Source of the DNA: Oscillospiraceae bacterium
Lineage (GTDB): Bacteria; Bacillota; Clostridia; Oscillospirales; Oscillospiraceae
Assembly: GCA_902761635.1 (NCBI GenBank)
Contig: CACWLG010000001.1
Location: forward strand, 133,258-197,257
DNA length: 64,000 nucleotides
Direction of reading: 5' to 3'
In this document: positions 60,542 to 64,000 of the stretch, piece after piece
Layout of the letters: each line of letters begins with the position of its first letter
Numbering within the stretch: the first letter of the stretch is position 1
Made by a program: the position numbers and the translations under genes
Notes under the pieces: generated by a model
Told to the model about the DNA's origin: nothing
Seen by the model: only the letters and a program-made list of their open reading frames with translations
Database searches by the model: none

Positions 60542-61741
60542 TTGAAAGATCTTAAGCATCTGATTTTCTTTGAAAAACTGCTTGAGAACGCCGATAATGA
60601 GCTGGTCCGGCAGGCCCAGGCAGAGGGCGGCCTCGCCCTCGGCTATACCTGCTACCACGTGCCCGAGGCTCTGCTCAACATCGGCAACTGCTTCTCCGTG
60701 CGTCTGCGCGCCCCCAACACTGGCTCCATCGACATCGCCACCTATTACATGTCCAACTACACCTGCGAGTACGCCCGCGCACTCGTGGAGCGCGGCATTG
60801 AAGGCGGCTATCAGTTCCTGGACGCCATGATCGGTGTGGACGCCTGCTCGATGATGAACCGCGCCATGGAGCATTTTGAAATCCTCCATGTCAATGACAA
60901 GCCCAACTTCTTTGTCACCCACTGTGACATTCCCTTCAAGATCACCTCCTACACCCTCGAGTCCTACATTAAACAAATGCGCCTGCATGTCCTGAACCCG
61001 CTCACGGAAAAGTTCGGCGTGGACACCTCCGACGATGCCATTCGCGCGGCCGTGAAGGAACATAATGAGGTCTGCGCCATTCTTTCCGAGATCGGCCAGA
61101 TGCGCAAGGCGGAAACCCCCGTCATCACGGGCTATGAGTTCCATGTCCTGAATCTCGTCTCCTACACCTGTCCGAAGAAGCTCATCCTCCCCTACCTGCG
61201 CGAGACGCTCGACGAACTCAGGCTCCGCGAGCCGGACGCAAAGTCTCCCTTCCGCGCACGCGTGGCGATCGTCGGCTCCGAGATCGACGATCCCAAGCTC
61301 ACCCAGCTCATTGAGGGCTGCGGCGCCCTGGTCGTGTCCGACCGCTACTGCTTCGGCTCCACCCCCGGCCGCGAGATCATCGAGCTCAACGACGACGAAC
61401 CCCCCCTGCCCCAGATCTGCCTGCACGTCATGGAGCATTCCGAATGCGCCCGCTACATTGCTGACGAGAAGGTCCTGCAGCGCCGCGAGACAGCGGACCG
61501 CCTCGCCAAGGAATACCGGGCGGAGGGCATTATTTACGAGCAGATGAAGTACTGCGATTACTGGGGCTTCGAGCGCGCGCTCGTCTCCCACATCATGCAC
61601 GATGAATACGGCTGGCCCGTCCTGTCCATTGACAGGCTGTACAACAACGGCAACTCCGGACAGCTGCGCACCCGCGTGCAGGCCTTCGTCGAATCGCTGG
61701 AGATCAAACGTATCCACAAGGAGGCACAAAAGAATGGCTAA
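60542..61741 (+). CDS. 2-Hydroxyacyl-CoA dehydratase / benzoyl-CoA reductase superfamily subunit (short)
   Basis: A 399-residue HgdB/BcrC-type protein starting with TTG at 60542 behind GAGGTG. Possible 4Fe-4S or double-cubane cluster cysteines are seen in GYTCYHVPEA (near residue 38), YTCEYAR (near 77) and DRYCFG (near 274), the spacing typical of the family. In characterised members an ATP-driven activator injects one electron to allow dehydration or ring reduction. It overlaps the next subunit gene by 8 bp. The substrate cannot be inferred; the family also includes double-cubane cluster proteins that reduce small molecules. Confidence 0.8.
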   Translation: MKDLKHLIFFEKLLENADNELVRQAQAEGGLALGYTCYHVPEALLNIGNCFSVRLRAPNTGSIDIATYYMSNYTCEYARALVERGIEGGYQFLDAMIGVDACSMMNRAMEHFEILHVNDKPNFFVTHCDIPFKITSYTLESYIKQMRLHVLNPLTEKFGVDTSDDAIRAAVKEHNEVCAILSEIGQMRKAETPVITGYEFHVLNLVSYTCPKKLILPYLRETLDELRLREPDAKSPFRARVAIVGSEIDDPKLTQLIEGCGALVVSDRYCFGSTPGREIIELNDDEPPLPQICLHVMEHSECARYIADEKVLQRRETADRLAKEYRAEGIIYEQMKYCDYWGFERALVSHIMHDEYGWPVLSIDRLYNNGNSGQLRTRVQAFVESLEIKRIHKEAQKNG

Positions 61742-63530
61742 TAAGGAAAGCAGCGTTTATCCCCCCAAAAAATTCTGGAAAGCCAAAGACAATATGGACT
61801 GGAAGAAGCAGGGCGAGAACGCCGCGGAGTTCCTCGGCATCGCCTGGAAGCTTCTCAAGAGCACCGACTGGAAGAAGTTCGGCGAGGACCGCGCGAACGA
61901 CTGCAAGGCCGACTGGGAGCGCGTAAAGGGTGAATACGCCGACTTCATGGCCCTCAGCAACGACGAGAAGTGGGACCGCGTCGTCAACGGCGAGAGAAGC
62001 CTCGGCCGCCTCTATCGCAAGGGCGCCATGGCCACTGTCCGCCGCGAGTGGCGCGGCGTAAAGGACACCGCCTACGACTTCTATGAGTGGGGCAGGCTGT
62101 GGCTGATGCTGCTCGGAACCTTCTCCAAAGACCTGATCCCCGCCCTCAACGGCGCGCTGTGGTACCGCTGGATGATCTCCTACTTCTGCTGCCACGGCTT
62201 CATGGATAAGAATATTCTCGGCCTGCGCGGCTCGAACCTGCGCATGAGCCATGAGCTCACCTATCAGATTTTCCGCTACGTGGCGGAGAACCTGGTGCTG
62301 CTGAACAAGGCCGACCGCAAAAACGGCAACAGCGACGAGCTCAACCGCATGATGGTCACCTTCGACGAGATGACGATGGGTCAGATCATGGCCGGCTTCC
62401 CCGACCTCTGTGGCATCCCGCACCAGCTTCTGCCCATGTTCCTCGTGTCCGAGATCGACCAGCTCGTCTGCATCCCCTACATTGACGCGGTGGAGTCCTA
62501 CGGCCTGCCCGCCGACACCTGCCCCGTGCCCTCTTCCGAGTGCGGCGCCCTCGTCATCAACGCCCTGCCCGACATGGGTTCCGGCTTCATTTCCAGCTCC
62601 ATGCCCTGCGACGGCTCCACCATGGCCTCCTCCTACTTCTCCCGCCGCTTCCCCAACATCCCCGTCTTTCACCTCTGCTTCCCCGTCCGCTACCTGGATG
62701 AGGCGACCGTGCAGATGGGCGCCGAGGATATCAAGGCCTGCATCAAGTGGATCGAGGAGCGCACCGGCGCCAAGTGGTCCTGGGATCACTACTTTGAGTG
62801 CATGAAGCGCTTCAACCAGGAAACCGATCTGGAGCTGAACAAATGGGAGATCAACAAGTCTTCCCGCCCGCAGCTCATCGGCCCGAGCTACGAGCTCTTC
62901 CGCAAGTGGAACTACGAGATGGACGGCGGCATCGACCCGCGTGTTCTCCCCTCCATGCAGAAGGTCGACCGCATGCTCACCCAGGCCTATGAGAGAGGCG
63001 AGACCGCATGGCCTGAGCGCAAGATGAAGTACCGCGCCATCGTCTGGTCCTGCCCGGCCCACTACTACGCGAACTTCTCCAACTGGCTTGCCAACTGCTG
63101 GGGCATCGACGTGCTGGTGGAGATGGAGTCTTTGAACTTCACCAAGCACCTTGAGACTGAGGACAAGGAAGAGGCCCTGCGCGACCTTGCCCGCCTCTAT
63201 GAGCGCATGGTCATGCGTCGTCACACCAACGGCGGCTACCAGAACGTGGTCGATGAATGCTGGGCCCAGTGCGAGGCCTGGAACGCCAAGCTCGTCATCA
63301 TGTACCAGAACGTGGCCTGCAAGAACATGGCGACCGTCCAGGGCATTCTGGACGAGCAGGGCCGCGCCCGCGGCTACGACCTTATCTGGATCGAGCACGA
63401 TCTGATGGACCCGCGCACCGTCTCCCGCCGCACCATGCGCGACAAGGTCAACGAGTATATGCGCACGGTCATGAAGGCCGAGCCGGTCGACCCGTCCCTG
63501 GTCGAGTTCGAGGACGAGGTATGTATGTGA
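61734..63530 (+). CDS. 2-Hydroxyacyl-CoA dehydratase superfamily subunit (long, N-terminal extension)
   Basis: A 598-residue companion subunit. Its first 140 residues, rich in Lys, Trp and Glu (WKKFGEDRANDCKADWERV), look like a helical extension not found in typical HgdA/HgdB. The rest carries superfamily features: GFPDLCGIPHQLL (near 223), CPVPSSECGALV (near 263), SMPCDGSTMASS (near 286) and a C-terminal domain with VIMYQNVACKNM. Cys residues at these places may hold the cluster. The ATG at 61734 has AAGGAGG. It ends just before a hairpin array, with the activator gene following. Confidence 0.8.
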   Translation: MANKESSVYPPKKFWKAKDNMDWKKQGENAAEFLGIAWKLLKSTDWKKFGEDRANDCKADWERVKGEYADFMALSNDEKWDRVVNGERSLGRLYRKGAMATVRREWRGVKDTAYDFYEWGRLWLMLLGTFSKDLIPALNGALWYRWMISYFCCHGFMDKNILGLRGSNLRMSHELTYQIFRYVAENLVLLNKADRKNGNSDELNRMMVTFDEMTMGQIMAGFPDLCGIPHQLLPMFLVSEIDQLVCIPYIDAVESYGLPADTCPVPSSECGALVINALPDMGSGFISSSMPCDGSTMASSYFSRRFPNIPVFHLCFPVRYLDEATVQMGAEDIKACIKWIEERTGAKWSWDHYFECMKRFNQETDLELNKWEINKSSRPQLIGPSYELFRKWNYEMDGGIDPRVLPSMQKVDRMLTQAYERGETAWPERKMKYRAIVWSCPAHYYANFSNWLANCWGIDVLVEMESLNFTKHLETEDKEEALRDLARLYERMVMRRHTNGGYQNVVDECWAQCEAWNAKLVIMYQNVACKNMATVQGILDEQGRARGYDLIWIEHDLMDPRTVSRRTMRDKVNEYMRTVMKAEPVDPSLVEFEDEVCM

Positions 63531-63615
63531 GTCAGAAGAAGCCTGCTCCATTCCGCTTCCGCGGTTTCCCAAAGAGCCGCGAAAGCTCCATATCCGCAGG
63601 CTCCTTCTTCCTCTC

Positions 63616-63878
63616 AAAATCAAACCCGCTGCGCTGGGCTTTGATTTTGTTAAATTGAGACTTGCAGCTCTCTGCGCGCGCTCGCTTGCGGGGGACGCTC
63701 GCAGACTTGCAGTCTGAGAAGAGTTTTTCCCGAGGTACACGCCCACGGGAAAAACGATCTGAATTGTTTTTTCGCCTTGCGAGGCGAAAAATCAGAGGGG
63801 CGATGCCTGCGTACAACGTGCAGGAACTCCCTCAGTCACCAGTGTGCGCACTGGTGCCAGCTCCCTCAGAGAGGGAGC
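63616..63878. repeat. Hairpin-array intergenic repeat element
   Basis: A 375-bp gap (63531-63905) inside the operon is filled by consecutive inverted repeats: 63616-63624/63640-63648, 63702-63707/63711-63716, 63723-63732/63746-63755, 63768-63777/63782-63791, 63837-63844/63849-63856 and 63860-63867/63871-63878. Most stems are perfect with 2-16 nt loops. The ends carry the GCTCCCTC/GAGGGAGC core seen in many Oscillospiraceae intergenic elements. It codes for nothing recognisable and may influence mRNA stability or processing between the dehydratase and activator genes. Confidence 0.88.
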
Positions 63879-63905
63879 CTATAAAGAAATACGGAGGATA
63901 TATAC

Positions 63906-64000
63906 ATGAAATATTTCGGCGGTTGTGACGTTGGTTCCACCTACACCAAGGCGGTCATTCTGGACGAGGACGGCAAGATGCTTGCCGACACCACCATTCG
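63906..64000 (+). CDS. ATP-dependent activator (HgdC/BcrA/BadF type), N-terminal part
   Basis: The first 31 residues only; the gene runs past the right edge. MKYFGGCDVGSTYTKAVILDEDG is split here as the ASKHA nucleotide-binding start: CDVGST is the phosphate-1 loop that is usually GIDxGST in activators of 2-hydroxyacyl-CoA dehydratases and benzoyl-CoA reductases. It should couple ATP hydrolysis to low-potential electron transfer through a 4Fe-4S cluster at a dimer interface. The ATG at 63906 has GGAGG. It follows the two dehydratase-like subunits and probably serves them. Confidence 0.82.
   Translation, partial: MKYFGGCDVGSTYTKAVILDEDGKMLADTTI

Noticed and set aside
61704-63746. A 680-codon minus-strand open frame
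   Set aside because: It is a shadow of the long dehydratase-like subunit gene, with no ribosome site or recognisable motif.
63531-63905. Small protein encoded in the hairpin array
   Set aside because: The short frames follow the palindromes and have no ribosome sites; they are products of the repeat sequence.

Overview
The window looks like a chromosomal segment of a strict anaerobe of the class Clostridia, probably an Oscillospiraceae-type gut organism. This is inferred from high GC, Gram-positive lipoproteins, rubrerythrin, the DUF177-rpmF and der-plsY gene orders, an oxygen-independent cobalamin route, and hairpin-rich intergenic repeats of a kind common in that family. Species cannot be read from the sequence.

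Layout. 1-4.7 kb: a partial aminotransferase, a PHP phosphatase, a thioredoxin-like protein, rubrerythrin, the Mg transporter MgtE with an unusual leader, and a lipoprotein. 4.8-7.7 kb: an orphan tyrosine integrase, an orphan secreted protein and a 143-bp tandem repeat. 7.8-11.8 kb: an FbpABC-type ABC importer whose permease gene carries an out-of-frame internal deletion. 11.9-17.2 kb: a same-strand run of galM, a membrane-anchored clostripain-family protease and three small unknown proteins, two of them paralogues. 17.3-20.6 kb: a PfkB kinase and a PAS/GGDEF/EAL protein. 20.6-23.2 kb: a large Fe-S/FAD oxidoreductase.

23.3-42.9 kb is one minus-strand operon of 22 genes, mostly overlapping by 4-22 bp, behind a cobalamin riboswitch: cbiF, cbiET fusion, cbiA, cobT, cobU, cobS, a short cobU paralogue, cobC, cbiB, cobD, cbiP, cbiC, a Cys-rich protein, cbiD, cbiG, cbiH, cbiJ, cbiK, then a two-repeat secreted protein and a BtuFCD-type importer. 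CbiK carries a lipoprotein signal, so this cobaltochelatase homologue appears to sit outside the cell next to a secreted protein and an importer. That module is the best candidate for an undescribed metal or tetrapyrrole acquisition system. cbiL and CbiMNQO are absent here.

43-57 kb: class III fructose bisphosphatase, a GT4 glycosyltransferase, mntP/plsY-like/der, a DUF512 radical-SAM protein, a broken rpmF with DUF177, an RluA-type pseudouridine synthase, a duplicated beta-helix protein, a lipoprotein and an ABC-F ATPase. 57-59.5 kb: a secreted leucine-rich protein with EF-hand-like repeats. 59.7-64 kb: an operon with a CooC-like ATPase carrying a CxC motif, two subunits of the 2-hydroxyacyl-CoA dehydratase/benzoyl-CoA reductase superfamily, a hairpin-array repeat and the start of the ATP-dependent activator. 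It probably encodes an ATP-driven low-potential reductase or dehydratase of unknown substrate.

Two genes, the FbpB-like permease and rpmF, have short frame-breaking internal deletions. Either they are real lesions or the assembly has lost sequence at both places. No rRNA, tRNA or CRISPR array was recognised.
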